In this document: in pieces, positions 43,862 through 52,233 of the stretch
Position numbering within the stretch: position 1 is the first letter of the stretch
How the letters are laid out: each line of letters starts with the position of its first letter
Source of the DNA: Burkholderia anthina
Lineage (GTDB): Bacteria > Pseudomonadota > Gammaproteobacteria > Burkholderiales > Burkholderiaceae
DNA length: 64,000 nucleotides
NCBI RefSeq assembly: GCF_902498995.1
Contig: NZ_CABVLY010000008.1
Span: 1 to 64,000, forward strand
Direction of reading: 5' to 3'
Notes under the pieces: model-generated
Database searches by the model: none
What the model saw: only the letters and a program-made list of their open reading frames with translations
What the model was told of the DNA's origin: nothing
Made by a program: the position numbers and the translations under genes

Positions 43862-43890
43862 AATATTAGTTGCGATGCGCAACTTGTCAA
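43862..43890 (-). promoter_or_regulatory. MarR-GNAT promoter with operator in the spacer
   Basis: Minus-strand TTGACA (43890-43885), 17 bases, AATATT (43867-43862). The spacer is exactly the dyad AGTTGCG-n3-CGCAACT (43868-43884), 38 bases before the ATG. Bound protein would exclude polymerase: strong evidence for autoregulation. Confidence 0.8.
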
Positions 43891-44049
43891 GGCGGTTTTG
43901 TCGCCGGCCACGTTGCGTCGGGCGTTTCGATGGCTGTCTTTGCGCGCGCGTCGAGCCGATGCCCGCAAAACAAGCTCGCCCCGGCGGTGGCCTCCGCGCT
44001 AGAGTGGACGCCAACCGCCTTCACGCGGAGGGCGACGGGAGATCGAATC

Positions 44050-44382
44050 ATGCAGCTTCAAACCGGCAACCTGTTCGACATCGAACGGACCCGAAGCGAC
44101 GACGAGCAGGTCGACGTACTCATGGCCGGCGCGCGCCTGAACGTCGAGCGGATCGTGTCGATGGGGCATGCGAGTCCCGACGGGTTCTGGTACGACGATC
44201 CGCGCGCGGAATGGGTTGCGCTGCTGTCCGGTGCGGCCGCGCTCGAATTCGAAGGCGATCCTGCGCTTCACGACATGCGCCCCGGCGACTACGTGCTGAT
44301 CGCGCCGCATTGCCGGCATCGCGTCGCGTGGACGCATCCGGAAGAGCCGACCGTGTGGCTCGCGATCTATCACGAACGCTGA
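44050..44382 (+). CDS. Cupin-domain protein
   Basis: 110 residues, GGAG before the ATG. Small single-domain cupin: ASPDGFWYDDPRAEWVALLS, MRPGDYVLIAPHCRHRVAWT, where the histidines of the second motif (HCRHRV) could bind metal; the first motif lacks the usual HxH. Such proteins often act on small molecules or as metal-binding regulators. It faces the MarR-GNAT gene divergently, with the shared gap carrying that gene's operator, so it may be co-regulated. Confidence 0.85.
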   Translation: MQLQTGNLFDIERTRSDDEQVDVLMAGARLNVERIVSMGHASPDGFWYDDPRAEWVALLSGAAALEFEGDPALHDMRPGDYVLIAPHCRHRVAWTHPEEPTVWLAIYHER

Positions 44383-44402
44383 GCAGCGGCCATCGAGGCC
44401 GC

Positions 44403-44621
44403 GTGTCTTCCGGGCGGCACTTTTCTGAATCCGGCGAAAATCGGTTCGATGCAACCGGCAAGGTTGTCGTGAAAGTCCTGCCGGCGCGCTATCGCGATCC
44501 GGCGAGCGGCAGGGCGTGGAGCGGGCGCGGTGACGCGCCGCTCCGGATCCGGGGCAAGGATCGCCGCCGGTTCGTCATCGTCAAGCCGCCGTCGATGGGC
44601 AAGAAGACGAAGAGGGGATGA
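44403..44621 (+). CDS. Small H-NS-type DNA-binding-domain protein
   Basis: 72 residues from a GTG at 44403 with GAGG just before it, 20 bases after the cupin stop. The sequence ARYRDPASGRAWSGRGDAPL carries the H-NS C-terminal YRDP-SG--WSGRG motif that binds the minor groove, followed by KDRRRFVI. The N-terminal oligomerisation coiled coil is missing, so the protein could bind DNA alone or act as an anti-silencing partner of full H-NS. The C-terminus is Lys-rich. The gene is part of a longer frame without its own start; moderate confidence. Confidence 0.65.
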   Translation: MSSGRHFSESGENRFDATGKVVVKVLPARYRDPASGRAWSGRGDAPLRIRGKDRRRFVIVKPPSMGKKTKRG

Positions 44622-44680
44622 CGGAACATGCGGTGCGCGGCACCCGGCACCGCCGCCCGGTCGAATCCCAGCGATCCCGC

Positions 44681-45439
44681 TTATCCACGCCCGACGAACG
44701 GCATCGTCGTCGCCATGATCGTCATGTTCAGGATGTTCGTGTCCAGCGGAAGATTCGCCATCTGAACGACCGCGTTTGCCACGTGCGTGACGTCCATCCG
44801 CGCTTCGGGCGCCATGCGTCCGTCGGCCTGCAGCACGCCGTCCGTCATCCGGTCCGTCAGCGACGTCGCCGCGTTGCCGATGTCGATCTGGCCGCACGCG
44901 ATGTTGTACGCGCGGCCGTCGAGTGCGAGCGACTTGGTGATGCCGGCCACCGCATGCTTGGTGGCCGTGTACGCGATCGTGTTCGGGCGCGGCGTATAGG
45001 CCGAGATCGAACCGTTGTTGATGATCCGGCCACCCTGCGGCGTTTGCGCTTTCATCACGCGCCACGCTGCCCGTGCGCACAGGAAGACGCCCGTCAGGTT
45101 CGTCGCGACGACGGCGTTCCACACGTCGAATGCATATTCGTCGAGTGCAACGGCCGGCGCATTGCGCCCGGCGTTGTTGAAGAGCACGTCGAGCCGGCCG
45201 AACTGCTGCGCAATCTGCGCGAACGCATGATCGACCGATGCTTCGTCGGTGACGTCGGCCGGAAACACGTGCGCATCGCCGTGAGCGGCGACGATCGCCT
45301 CTTTCGTTTCACGCAACGATTCTTCGCGGCGTCCGATCAGCGCGACGGTAAATCCCGCGCCGGCGAGTGCGATCGCCGCGGCACGACCGATGCCGGAGCC
45401 GGCGCCCGTGACGGCTGCGAATTTCTGCGAGACAGACAT
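44681..45439 (-). CDS. Short-chain dehydrogenase/reductase
   Basis: 252 residues from ATG at 45439 with AGGGAA before it. SDR marks: [15 protein letters not shown] in [11 protein letters not shown], Ser in [21 protein letters not shown] with Tyr and Lys, and the substrate-loop [11 protein letters not shown]. Basic residues in IGRREESL after beta-2 suggest NADP(H). It is separated from the next LysR gene by 117 bases and both are on the minus strand, so it could be downstream in the same transcript, but no clear operon evidence exists. Substrate unknown. Confidence 0.88.
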   Translation of the reverse strand: MSVSQKFAAVTGAGSGIGRAAAIALAGAGFTVALIGRREESLRETKEAIVAAHGDAHVFPADVTDEASVDHAFAQIAQQFGRLDVLFNNAGRNAPAVALDEYAFDVWNAVVATNLTGVFLCARAAWRVMKAQTPQGGRIINNGSISAYTPRPNTIAYTATKHAVAGITKSLALDGRAYNIACGQIDIGNAATSLTDRMTDGVLQADGRMAPEARMDVTHVANAVVQMANLPLDTNILNMTIMATTMPFVGRG

Positions 45440-45556
45440 GACTTGATTCCCTGCGGGTTGGGTGACGAAAGAGAGGCGGCAAGGGTGCGATGGCATCGAC
45501 GCGCGCCGGTTGAAGCGTCATCGTACCGCGCACCGCGGGTTTCGCGGCGCGGGCCG

Positions 45557-46501
45557 CTATTGCTTGCGCGCCGGCGCCGTCTTTCGGCCGCGTGTTTCGG
45601 CTTCCGAGAACAGGCTGACCACGACATCGCGCAACCACCGGTTGCCTTCGTCCTGATTCACGCGCGTATGCCACAGCAGATGAATCGGCGCACCCGGCAG
45701 CGTGACGGGCAACGCCCGCCAGCTCAGCGAAAACGGCGCGGCGAGCTGCAGCGCGAGATGCTCGGGCACGGTCGCGATCAGGTCGGTGCGTTGCAGGATG
45801 TAGCCGACGCTCATGAAATGCGGCACCGTGAGCCGCACGCGGCGCTTGACGCGCCGCCGCTTCAGCCATTCGTCGACCTGCCCGTGGCCGGTGCCGGCCG
45901 ACACCACGACCAGATGCTCGGCGCCCCGCCATGCGTCGACCGTCAATGGCGCGTCTTCGAGCGGATGCCCGCGGCGGAACAGGCATACGTACCGCTGATC
46001 GAACAGCCGGCGCTGATAGAACCCGCCTTGCAGTTGCGGCAGCAGCCCGATCGCGAGATCGACGCGACCGTCGGCCATTTCGTCGCTGAGGTTCACGCTC
46101 GTGTTGCGCACCGTATTGAGCGCGATGCCCGGCGCCGTTTTCGACAGATGTTCGAGCAACGCGGGCAGGAACACGACTTCGCCGATATCGGTCATCCCGA
46201 TCGTCATCGTGCGCGACGCGCGCAGCGGATCGAAACCCGTCTCCGGATTGAGCGCCGCATGCAGCGTCGACAGCGCCTGCGCAACCGGCTCGGCCAGACG
46301 CAACGCGAACGGCGTCGGAACCACGCCGCCGGGCCCGCGCACGAACAGCGGATCGCCGAGCCGGCGGCGCAGTTTCGCGAGCGCGTTGCTCACGCCGGGC
46401 TGGCTCATGTTCATCTGCTCGGCGACGCTCGACACGCGCCGCTCCTGCATCAGCCGCTGAAAAAGCAGCAGCAGATTGAGGTCGATCTCGCTCAGTTCCA
46501 T
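45557..46501 (-). CDS. LysR family regulator of aromatic hydroxylase gene
   Basis: 314 residues. HTH (about 5-65): DLNLLLLFQRLMQERRVSSV, MNMSQPGVSNALAKLRRRLG, LFVRGPGGVV, close to NahR/LinR-like regulators. Effector domain follows. Divergent from the FAD monooxygenase gene with a 183-base gap that holds a TTAT-n6-ATAA dyad. This genome layout is typical of LysR activators of salicylate- or hydroxybenzoate-type degradation; the inducer is likely an aromatic acid. The upstream extension of the frame is not coding. Confidence 0.9.
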   Translation of the reverse strand: MELSEIDLNLLLLFQRLMQERRVSSVAEQMNMSQPGVSNALAKLRRRLGDPLFVRGPGGVVPTPFALRLAEPVAQALSTLHAALNPETGFDPLRASRTMTIGMTDIGEVVFLPALLEHLSKTAPGIALNTVRNTSVNLSDEMADGRVDLAIGLLPQLQGGFYQRRLFDQRYVCLFRRGHPLEDAPLTVDAWRGAEHLVVVSAGTGHGQVDEWLKRRRVKRRVRLTVPHFMSVGYILQRTDLIATVPEHLALQLAAPFSLSWRALPVTLPGAPIHLLWHTRVNQDEGNRWLRDVVVSLFSEAETRGRKTAPARKQ

Positions 46502-46556
46502 GGTGTCGCAGCGCTCCCGATCATTCCGTTCAGTGATGAAGCAGATTCCATGCATT

Positions 46557-46570
46557 TTATTGTGGGATAA
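46557..46570. promoter_or_regulatory. TTAT-TGTGGG-ATAA dyad, likely LysR site
   Basis: Perfect four-base arms with six-base spacer (46557-46570) in the divergent gap between regulator and hydroxylase. Contains a T-n11-A core expected of LysR sites. Confidence 0.45.
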
Positions 46571-46684
46571 GGGTTCGCTGCTGAAAATACCGACACGGCG
46601 CATGCATTCGACAGGCGCGCCGAGCAGGTCACGCGCGCCGCGGCCTCGATAACTGACTATCTGAATCCCGGAGACACCTTCATC

Positions 46685-47899
46685 ATGCAGACCCATCTGA
46701 ACATCGCGATCGTCGGCGCCGGTATCGGCGGCCTGACGCTGGCGCTCGCGTTGCGCGAGCGCGGCATCGACGCGCAACTGTACGAGCAGACCGACGTGCT
46801 GCGCGAGGTCGGGGCGGCCGTCGCGCTGTCGGCGAATGCGACGCGCTTCTACGAACGGATGGGATTACGTTCCGCTTTCGACGCGGTATGCGCGGAAATC
46901 CCGGCGCTCGTCTATCGCGACGGGCGCAGCGGGGCGGTCATCGGCCATCATCGCGGCGAACCCGACTATCGCCGGCAATTCGGCGGGTCGTACTGGGGCG
47001 TGCATCGCGCGGACCTGCAGGCGATCCTGTCGAAGGCGGTCGGTGTCGAGCAGATCCATCTCGGCCATCGACTGGTCGATCTCGCGCAGCATCCGGACCG
47101 CGTGACGCTGACGTTCGACAACGGCAAGCGTGTCGATGCCGATCTCGTGATCGGCGCGGATGGCGCGCGTTCGATCACGCGGCGCTGGATGCTCGGCTAC
47201 GACGACGTGCTGTATTCGGGCTGCTCGGGTTTTCGCGGCGTGGTGCCGGCCGAGCGGATGGACCTGCTGCCCGATCCGGAAGCCATCCAGTTCTGGGTCG
47301 GGCCGCACGGCCACCTGCTGCACTATCCGATCGGCGACAACGGCGACCAGAACTTCCTGCTGGTCGAACGTCATCCGTCGCCGTGGCCGTCGCGCGAGTG
47401 GGTCATGCCGGCCGAAGAGGGCGAGCAATTGCGCCTGTTCAAGGACTGGCACCCGGCGGTGGTGCAGATGATCACCGCGGTGCCGGTCAGCCAGCGCTGG
47501 GGGCTGTTCCACCGGCCGCCGCTCGGCCGCTGGAGCCGCGGGCGCGTGACGCTGATCGGCGACGCCGCGCACGCGCTGGTGCCGCATCACGGGCAGGGCG
47601 CGAACCAGTCGATCGAGGATGCGGTGGTGCTGGCCGGGCAACTGGCGAAGGCCGGGCCGGGCAACTGGCGCGAAGCGCAGGAAGCGTACGAGCGGCTGCG
47701 GCGCGGTCGCACGCGCAAGGTGCAGTACGCATCGATCACGGCCGCCGACGTGCTGCATCTGCCCGACGGGCCGGCCGCGCGGGCGCGCAATGTCCGGCTC
47801 GGCGAACGCGGCAGCGTGCTGCATCACCTGGACTGGATCCACGATTTCGACGCGCTCGCCGACGAGCCGAACGAGCGGCAGGGCGGTACGTGGCTTTGA
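46685..47899 (+). CDS. FAD-dependent aromatic monooxygenase (salicylate/3-hydroxybenzoate hydroxylase-like)
   Basis: 404 residues. Rossmann motif IAIVGAGIGGLTLALALRER, the DG motif DLVIGADGARSITRRW, and the GD motif RVTLIGDAAHALVPHHGQG, all characteristic of class A flavoprotein hydroxylases. It hydroxylates an aromatic acid using NAD(P)H and O2. The divergent LysR gene probably responds to the same acid. No ring-cleavage gene is in the window, so the downstream path lies elsewhere. Salicylate 1-hydroxylase and 3-hydroxybenzoate 6-hydroxylase are both possible. Confidence 0.88.
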   Translation: MQTHLNIAIVGAGIGGLTLALALRERGIDAQLYEQTDVLREVGAAVALSANATRFYERMGLRSAFDAVCAEIPALVYRDGRSGAVIGHHRGEPDYRRQFGGSYWGVHRADLQAILSKAVGVEQIHLGHRLVDLAQHPDRVTLTFDNGKRVDADLVIGADGARSITRRWMLGYDDVLYSGCSGFRGVVPAERMDLLPDPEAIQFWVGPHGHLLHYPIGDNGDQNFLLVERHPSPWPSREWVMPAEEGEQLRLFKDWHPAVVQMITAVPVSQRWGLFHRPPLGRWSRGRVTLIGDAAHALVPHHGQGANQSIEDAVVLAGQLAKAGPGNWREAQEAYERLRRGRTRKVQYASITAADVLHLPDGPAARARNVRLGERGSVLHHLDWIHDFDALADEPNERQGGTWL

Positions 47900-47989
47900 C
47901 GGGCCGCGCATGGCGCGCCCGGCCCGGCGCGCACGCGAGCGTTTGCCGCTGAACCCGGCCGATTCGCACGCAGGTCGGCCGCATGGCCC

Positions 47990-49390
47990 TCACGCGTAGT
48001 CGGCCACCTGTTCGGCGTCGCGCTTGACCTGCTCGATGTCGCGGAACCGCGCAGCCGGATGGGCGTCCGGCAACCGCGCGGCGCCGCCGAACAGCTTCTC
48101 GCGCAGCGTGCCGGGCGCGTATCCGGTCGGGTAGACGCCGCGCCGCTGCAACTCCGGCACGAGGTAGCGGACGATGTCCTCGAACGTTTCGTGCGCCACG
48201 GCGTACGCGAGATTGAAGCCGTCGACGTCGGTTGCGGCGACCCATTCCTGCAGGATGTCCGCGACCGTCTGCGCGGAGCCGACGAACACGGGGCCCATCC
48301 CGCCGATTCCGCCCCACGCGGCCAGTTCCTCGATCGTCCACGCGGTGTCGCCACCGGCCAGATGCTCGACGGCCGACACGATCGCATTCGTTTCGACGCG
48401 CCTGACGGGGTCGGTCGGCGCGTACTGGCCGAAGTCGATGCCGGTCCAGCCGGACATGAACACGAGCGAACCGTCGTACGACACGTAGCGGCGATATTCG
48501 TCGAACTTCGCCTGTGCCTTCTCGTCGGTTTCGTCGACGATCACCGTGACGAGGTTGTAGATCAGCACGTCGCGCGGGTCGCGCCCCGCGGCTGCGGCCT
48601 GTGCGCGCACGTCGGCGACATAGCGCGCGAGCTGCGGGCGGGTAGGCGCGGCGACGAACACGCATTCGGCGTGCCGTGCGGCGAACGCCTTGCCGGGGCC
48701 GGACGCGCCGGCCTGGAACAGCACCGGCGTGCGCTGCGGCGACGGCTCGCACAGGTGATAGCCGGGCACGTCGAAGAACCGCCCCTTGTGGCCGATCTCG
48801 TGCACCTTCTCGGGGTGCGTGAACACGCGGCCGTCGCGATCGCGCACGACCGCGCCGTCTTCCCAGCTTCCTTCGAACAGCTTGTACAGCACCTCGACAT
48901 ATTCGGCCGCGACCGCATAGCGATCGTCATGCGTGCGCAGCCCGTTGTCGCCGACGTTCTTCGCGCCGCTTTCCAGGTACGACGTGACGATGTTCCATGC
49001 GAGCCGGCCCTTGGTGTGATGGTCGGCCGTCGACAGGCGGCGTGCGAACGTGTACGGATGCTCGAACGTCGTCGACGCGGTAATGCCGATGCCGAGATGT
49101 TCGGTCGCCATCGCGATCGGCGCGGCGAGTTGCAGCGGATCGTTGACCGGAATCTGCGCGGCCTGATGCAGCGCGTGATAGTTGCTGCCGTGGTAGACGT
49201 CGTAATAGCCGATCACGTCCGCGATGAAGATCGCGTCGAAGATGCCGCGCTCGAGCACGCGGGCGAGATCGGTCCAGTAGTCGAGGTCCTTGTACTGCCA
49301 CGAGCGGTCGCGCGGATGCGCCCACAACCCCGGCGACTGATGGCCGACGCAGTTCATCTCGAATGCGTTGAAGCGAATGGTCTTGCTCAT
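47990..49390 (-). CDS. LLM-class flavin monooxygenase (NtaA/SnaA/DszA type)
   Basis: 466 residues. The NtaA/DszA-like TIM-barrel flavin monooxygenase is shown by RFNAFEMNCVGHQSPGLWAH, YDVYHGSNYHALHQAAQ, STTFEHPYTFARRLSTADH, KGRLAWNIVTSYLESGAKN, QAGASGPGKAFAARHAECVF. This type uses reduced FMN to cleave C-S or C-N bonds of sulfonates, sulfones or chelators such as NTA. A divergent SfnB-type dehydrogenase gene suggests sulfur scavenging. Its start overlaps a small gene by ATGA. A separate flavin reductase is required and is not encoded nearby. Confidence 0.92.
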   Translation of the reverse strand: MSKTIRFNAFEMNCVGHQSPGLWAHPRDRSWQYKDLDYWTDLARVLERGIFDAIFIADVIGYYDVYHGSNYHALHQAAQIPVNDPLQLAAPIAMATEHLGIGITASTTFEHPYTFARRLSTADHHTKGRLAWNIVTSYLESGAKNVGDNGLRTHDDRYAVAAEYVEVLYKLFEGSWEDGAVVRDRDGRVFTHPEKVHEIGHKGRFFDVPGYHLCEPSPQRTPVLFQAGASGPGKAFAARHAECVFVAAPTRPQLARYVADVRAQAAAAGRDPRDVLIYNLVTVIVDETDEKAQAKFDEYRRYVSYDGSLVFMSGWTGIDFGQYAPTDPVRRVETNAIVSAVEHLAGGDTAWTIEELAAWGGIGGMGPVFVGSAQTVADILQEWVAATDVDGFNLAYAVAHETFEDIVRYLVPELQRRGVYPTGYAPGTLREKLFGGAARLPDAHPAARFRDIEQVKRDAEQVADYA

Positions 49391-49560
49391 CGGGCGGCTC
49401 CCGTTTCGGTGCCGGCGCCTGCACCGTTGCCGACGCGCCAGCCGAACGGCGGCGTGCGTCCGTTGACGATCCAGTCGCCGACGACCCGCCTGAAGCGGCT
49501 CGCCAGTGCGTCGTAATCGGTGCCCGTGGAAAGATCGGTGTCTGCGTGCGACGAAGTCAT
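49387..49560 (-). CDS. Small protein translationally coupled to the LLM monooxygenase
   Basis: 57 residues from ATG at 49560 with GAGGAA five bases before it; its TGA overlaps the LLM start codon (ATGA). The segment TDYDALASRFRRVVGDWIVN resembles the N-terminus of DszC/SfnB-type acyl-CoA-dehydrogenase-like flavoproteins (DALAARFRPVF). It may be a remnant of such a gene kept as a leader peptide, or a genuine small partner. No family recognised with certainty. Confidence 0.6.
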   Translation of the reverse strand: MTSSHADTDLSTGTDYDALASRFRRVVGDWIVNGRTPPFGWRVGNGAGAGTETGAAR

Positions 49561-49631
49561 GCGTGTTCCTCGAAGGGCGGGGCCGTTTGCACCGGGAGGC
49601 CCAGTATAGGAAGCGTGACGCGAGCGTTCCA

Positions 49632-49654
49632 ATAACGGATTCGCAGATCGTTAT
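49632..49654. promoter_or_regulatory. ATAACG-n11-CGTTAT dyad in the sulfur-gene divergent promoter
   Basis: Perfect six-base arms (49632-49637, 49649-49654), 23 bp overall. The ATAAC / GTTAT theme is typical of CysB/Cbl/SsuR-like sites. A second site lies at 49759-49776. Confidence 0.6.
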
Positions 49655-49758
49655 CGTCGATACGCATTATGTGCGCGGCTGCGCGGAAGTTTCGACGTCA
49701 ACGCGTCGATTGCGACGTCGAAGCGTGGAATCGGGCGCCGTGCCGCATCGTGTCGTTT

Positions 49759-49776
49759 GTTATCCGAAGGAATAAC
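49759..49776. promoter_or_regulatory. GTTATCC-GAA-GGAATAAC imperfect dyad
   Basis: Second ATAAC-type inverted repeat, 79 bases before the SfnB-type ATG. Together with 49632-49654 it suggests one sulfur-starvation LysR regulator acting on both genes of the divergent pair. Confidence 0.55.
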
Positions 49777-49854
49777 GTTACGAGAATCGCTCGGTTTGCC
49801 GGCCCGCGATGCACTGCTAGATTCAGTGCTTTCGTCATCCATCAGGAGAGCCCG

Positions 49855-51093
49855 ATGTCCGATACGAGCGCCACGATTCACGAGCAGCCGGCCGACGCGA
49901 AACCGCAGGTTGCCCGCGTGATTGCCGACGACGCACAGGCGATCGCGGCCGCGCATGCGCTGGCGCAGCGGCTCGCGCAAGGCGCGGCCGAGCGCGATCG
50001 CGAGCGCCGGTTGCCGCGCGACGAGATCGAATGGTTCTCGCAGTCGGGGTTGTGGGCGATCACGGTGCCGAAGGCCTATGGCGGCGCGGGCGTGTCGCAT
50101 GTGACGCTCACCGAGGTGATCAAGATCGTCGCGGCGGCCGACGGGTCGCTCGGGCAGTTGCCGCAGAATCATTTCGGGCTGGTCGACGTGATCGCGCTGG
50201 TCGGCACCGACGCGCAGAAGCGTCATTTCTTCGCGGAGATCCTGAGCGGCAAGCGGTTCGGCAACGGCTTCTCGGAGAAGGGCACGAAGCACGTGCTCGA
50301 CCTGAAGACGCGCGTGCGCCGCGACGGCGACGACCACGTCGTCGACGGCACGAAGTTCTATTCGACGGGCGCGCTGTTCGCGCACTACGTGCCGGTGCTC
50401 GGCCTCGACGATGCACAGCAGGCATGGCTCGCCTACGTGCCGCAGCCGACACCGGGGCTCACCGTGATCGACGACTGGTCGGGCTTCGGCCAGCGCACGA
50501 CCGCGAGCGGCACGGTCGTGCTCGATCGCGTGCGCGTGCCGGCGTCGCACGTGCTGCCCGCGCAGCGTGTGTCGGACGAGCCGACGCTCAACGGCCCGCT
50601 GTCGCAGATCATCCAGGCGGCGATCGATGCAGGCATCGCGAAGGCGGCCATCGCCGATACCGAGGCGTTCGTGCGCACCCGCACGCGTCCGTGGGTCGAC
50701 AGCGGCGTGGAGCGGGCTACCGACGATCCGCTGATCGTGCGCGAAATCGGCAGGCTGCACATCCGGCTTCATGCGGCGGAAGCGCTGCTCGAACGCGCGG
50801 CGCGCACGCTGGACGAGATCGGCGCGCGCGGCACGGTGACGGACGACGACGTTGCGCGCGCATCGGTCGCGGTCGGCGAAGCGAAGGTGCTGACGACGGA
50901 AATCGCGCTGCTCGCGGGCGAGAAGCTGTTCGAGCTGGCCGGCACGCAGTCGACGCTCGCCGAACACAATCTCGATCGCCACTGGCGCAACGCGCGCACG
51001 CATACGCTGCACGATCCGGTGCGCTGGAAATATCACCTCGTCGGCAACTACTATCTGAATGGCGTGCGTCCGGCGCGCCATGCGTGGAACTGA
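49855..51093 (+). CDS. SfnB-type acyl-CoA-dehydrogenase-like flavoprotein (sulfur acquisition)
   Basis: 412 residues, AGGAGAG before the ATG. Acyl-CoA-dehydrogenase fold of the DszC/SfnB group: PRDEIEWFSQSGLWAITVPK, YGGAGVSHVTLTEVIKIVA, FGNGFSEKGTKHV, GTKFYSTGALFAHY, GQRTTASGTVVLD, WRNARTHTLHDPVRWKYH. It uses reduced flavin and O2 on sulfur compounds (sulfones, sulfides). Divergent from the LLM monooxygenase; both likely turn on when sulfate is scarce. Confidence 0.92.
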   Translation: MSDTSATIHEQPADAKPQVARVIADDAQAIAAAHALAQRLAQGAAERDRERRLPRDEIEWFSQSGLWAITVPKAYGGAGVSHVTLTEVIKIVAAADGSLGQLPQNHFGLVDVIALVGTDAQKRHFFAEILSGKRFGNGFSEKGTKHVLDLKTRVRRDGDDHVVDGTKFYSTGALFAHYVPVLGLDDAQQAWLAYVPQPTPGLTVIDDWSGFGQRTTASGTVVLDRVRVPASHVLPAQRVSDEPTLNGPLSQIIQAAIDAGIAKAAIADTEAFVRTRTRPWVDSGVERATDDPLIVREIGRLHIRLHAAEALLERAARTLDEIGARGTVTDDDVARASVAVGEAKVLTTEIALLAGEKLFELAGTQSTLAEHNLDRHWRNARTHTLHDPVRWKYHLVGNYYLNGVRPARHAWN

Positions 51094-51239
51094 ACGTCGA
51101 GCCAGACCGCGCGCCGATCCGGCGCGATCGCCGACACGCATTGCGCCGGAGGATGCGGCGCGGTGCAGCTCGGGATGACGTGAAGGGGGGATGCGTCAGG
51201 CACGCGTTGCATACGCGCCTGGCGCGGAACCAGGCTTCG

Positions 51240-52172
51240 TCACTTCACGCATTCGAGCGCGTACTTCAGGCCCTGGCCGAGCAATCCGCGCCACACTTCC
51301 CACGTATGCCCGCCGCCGACGATGCGCAGCTCGGCCGCGTTCTGCGCGCGCCGCAGGTGCGTGTACAGCATGCTCGATTCCGCCTGGATCGTCAGGTCGT
51401 CGTCGCCGGCCGCGATGAACATCGGCACGCGCCAGTTGCGCGCGAAATAGCCGCGCATCAGCGTCGGGTAGTTGAGCTCGTGCCACACGCGCGGATCGAA
51501 CTGCCGGTCGCCGAATACGCCGACGTAGCGCGCGGCGGAATTGAGCGGCGGCTCGTTCGCGTAGATCGCGGGGCTCAGCAGCATCGCGCCGCAGAACAGG
51601 CCCGGCTCGAGCAGCAGGAAACGCAGCGCGCCGAAGCCGCCCATCGACACGCCGCCGATCGCGCGGCCCGCGCGCTGGTTCGATACCGCGAAGTGCGCTT
51701 CGACTTCCGGCAGCAGGTCGTTGAGGAACGCGCTCTGCATTTTCTCCTTGCGATCGACGTACCAGTCGGTGCCGCCTTGCGGCATCACGATCACGACGGG
51801 CGGAATCTCGTGGCGTTCGATCAGCGTGTCGGTCGTGGCCTGCAGCCGGCCCTGCGTGATCCAGTCGTTCGCGTTGCCGGCATTGCCGTGCAGCAGGTAC
51901 ATCACCGGATAGCGTGCGCCCTCCGGGTTGTAGCCGGGCGGCAGGTAGACCGTATAGGACCAGTCGCGCTTCAGCGACGCCGAACGAAACGAGCGCAGCA
52001 TGATGCTGCTGCCGGGATTGACCGGTGCCTCCTGCGCGACCGGCGTCGACGGGGCGGCCTGGACCATCGACGGCGAGGCCGGCGATGCCGCGGCCGCGCC
52101 CTGGGTGGCATGGGCGGTGGCGACGGAGCCGGCGAGCAGGGCGACGGCGAACGGTAGGGCAAGTCGGCGCAT
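51240..52172 (-). CDS. Secreted esterase (antigen-85/EsteraseD family)
   Basis: 310 residues with a Sec signal peptide (RLALPFAVALLAGSVATAHA). The PF00756-type hydrolase carries the nucleophile in GGVSMGGFGALR, an Asp and His in GDDDLTIQ and GGGHTWEVW. Related enzymes hydrolyse or transfer acyl groups on sugars or peptides; EsteraseD members include FrmB and siderophore esterases. It is 61 bases downstream of opgC in the same direction, so it may modify osmoregulated glucans with opgC. Confidence 0.88.
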   Translation of the reverse strand: MRRLALPFAVALLAGSVATAHATQGAAAASPASPSMVQAAPSTPVAQEAPVNPGSSIMLRSFRSASLKRDWSYTVYLPPGYNPEGARYPVMYLLHGNAGNANDWITQGRLQATTDTLIERHEIPPVVIVMPQGGTDWYVDRKEKMQSAFLNDLLPEVEAHFAVSNQRAGRAIGGVSMGGFGALRFLLLEPGLFCGAMLLSPAIYANEPPLNSAARYVGVFGDRQFDPRVWHELNYPTLMRGYFARNWRVPMFIAAGDDDLTIQAESSMLYTHLRRAQNAAELRIVGGGHTWEVWRGLLGQGLKYALECVK

Positions 52173-52233
52173 GGCGAATCGTTTCAGGAAGGGCGCCCGC
52201 TATCGTAGCAGCGGCGCGTGATGGCGCGGCGCG

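Noticed and set aside
44618..46570. 650-codon + strand ORF
   Set aside because: Antisense to an SDR and a LysR gene; basic, low-complexity product.
50031..52157. 708-codon + strand ORF
   Set aside because: Crosses out of frame through the SfnB-type gene and antisense to the esterase; no domain.
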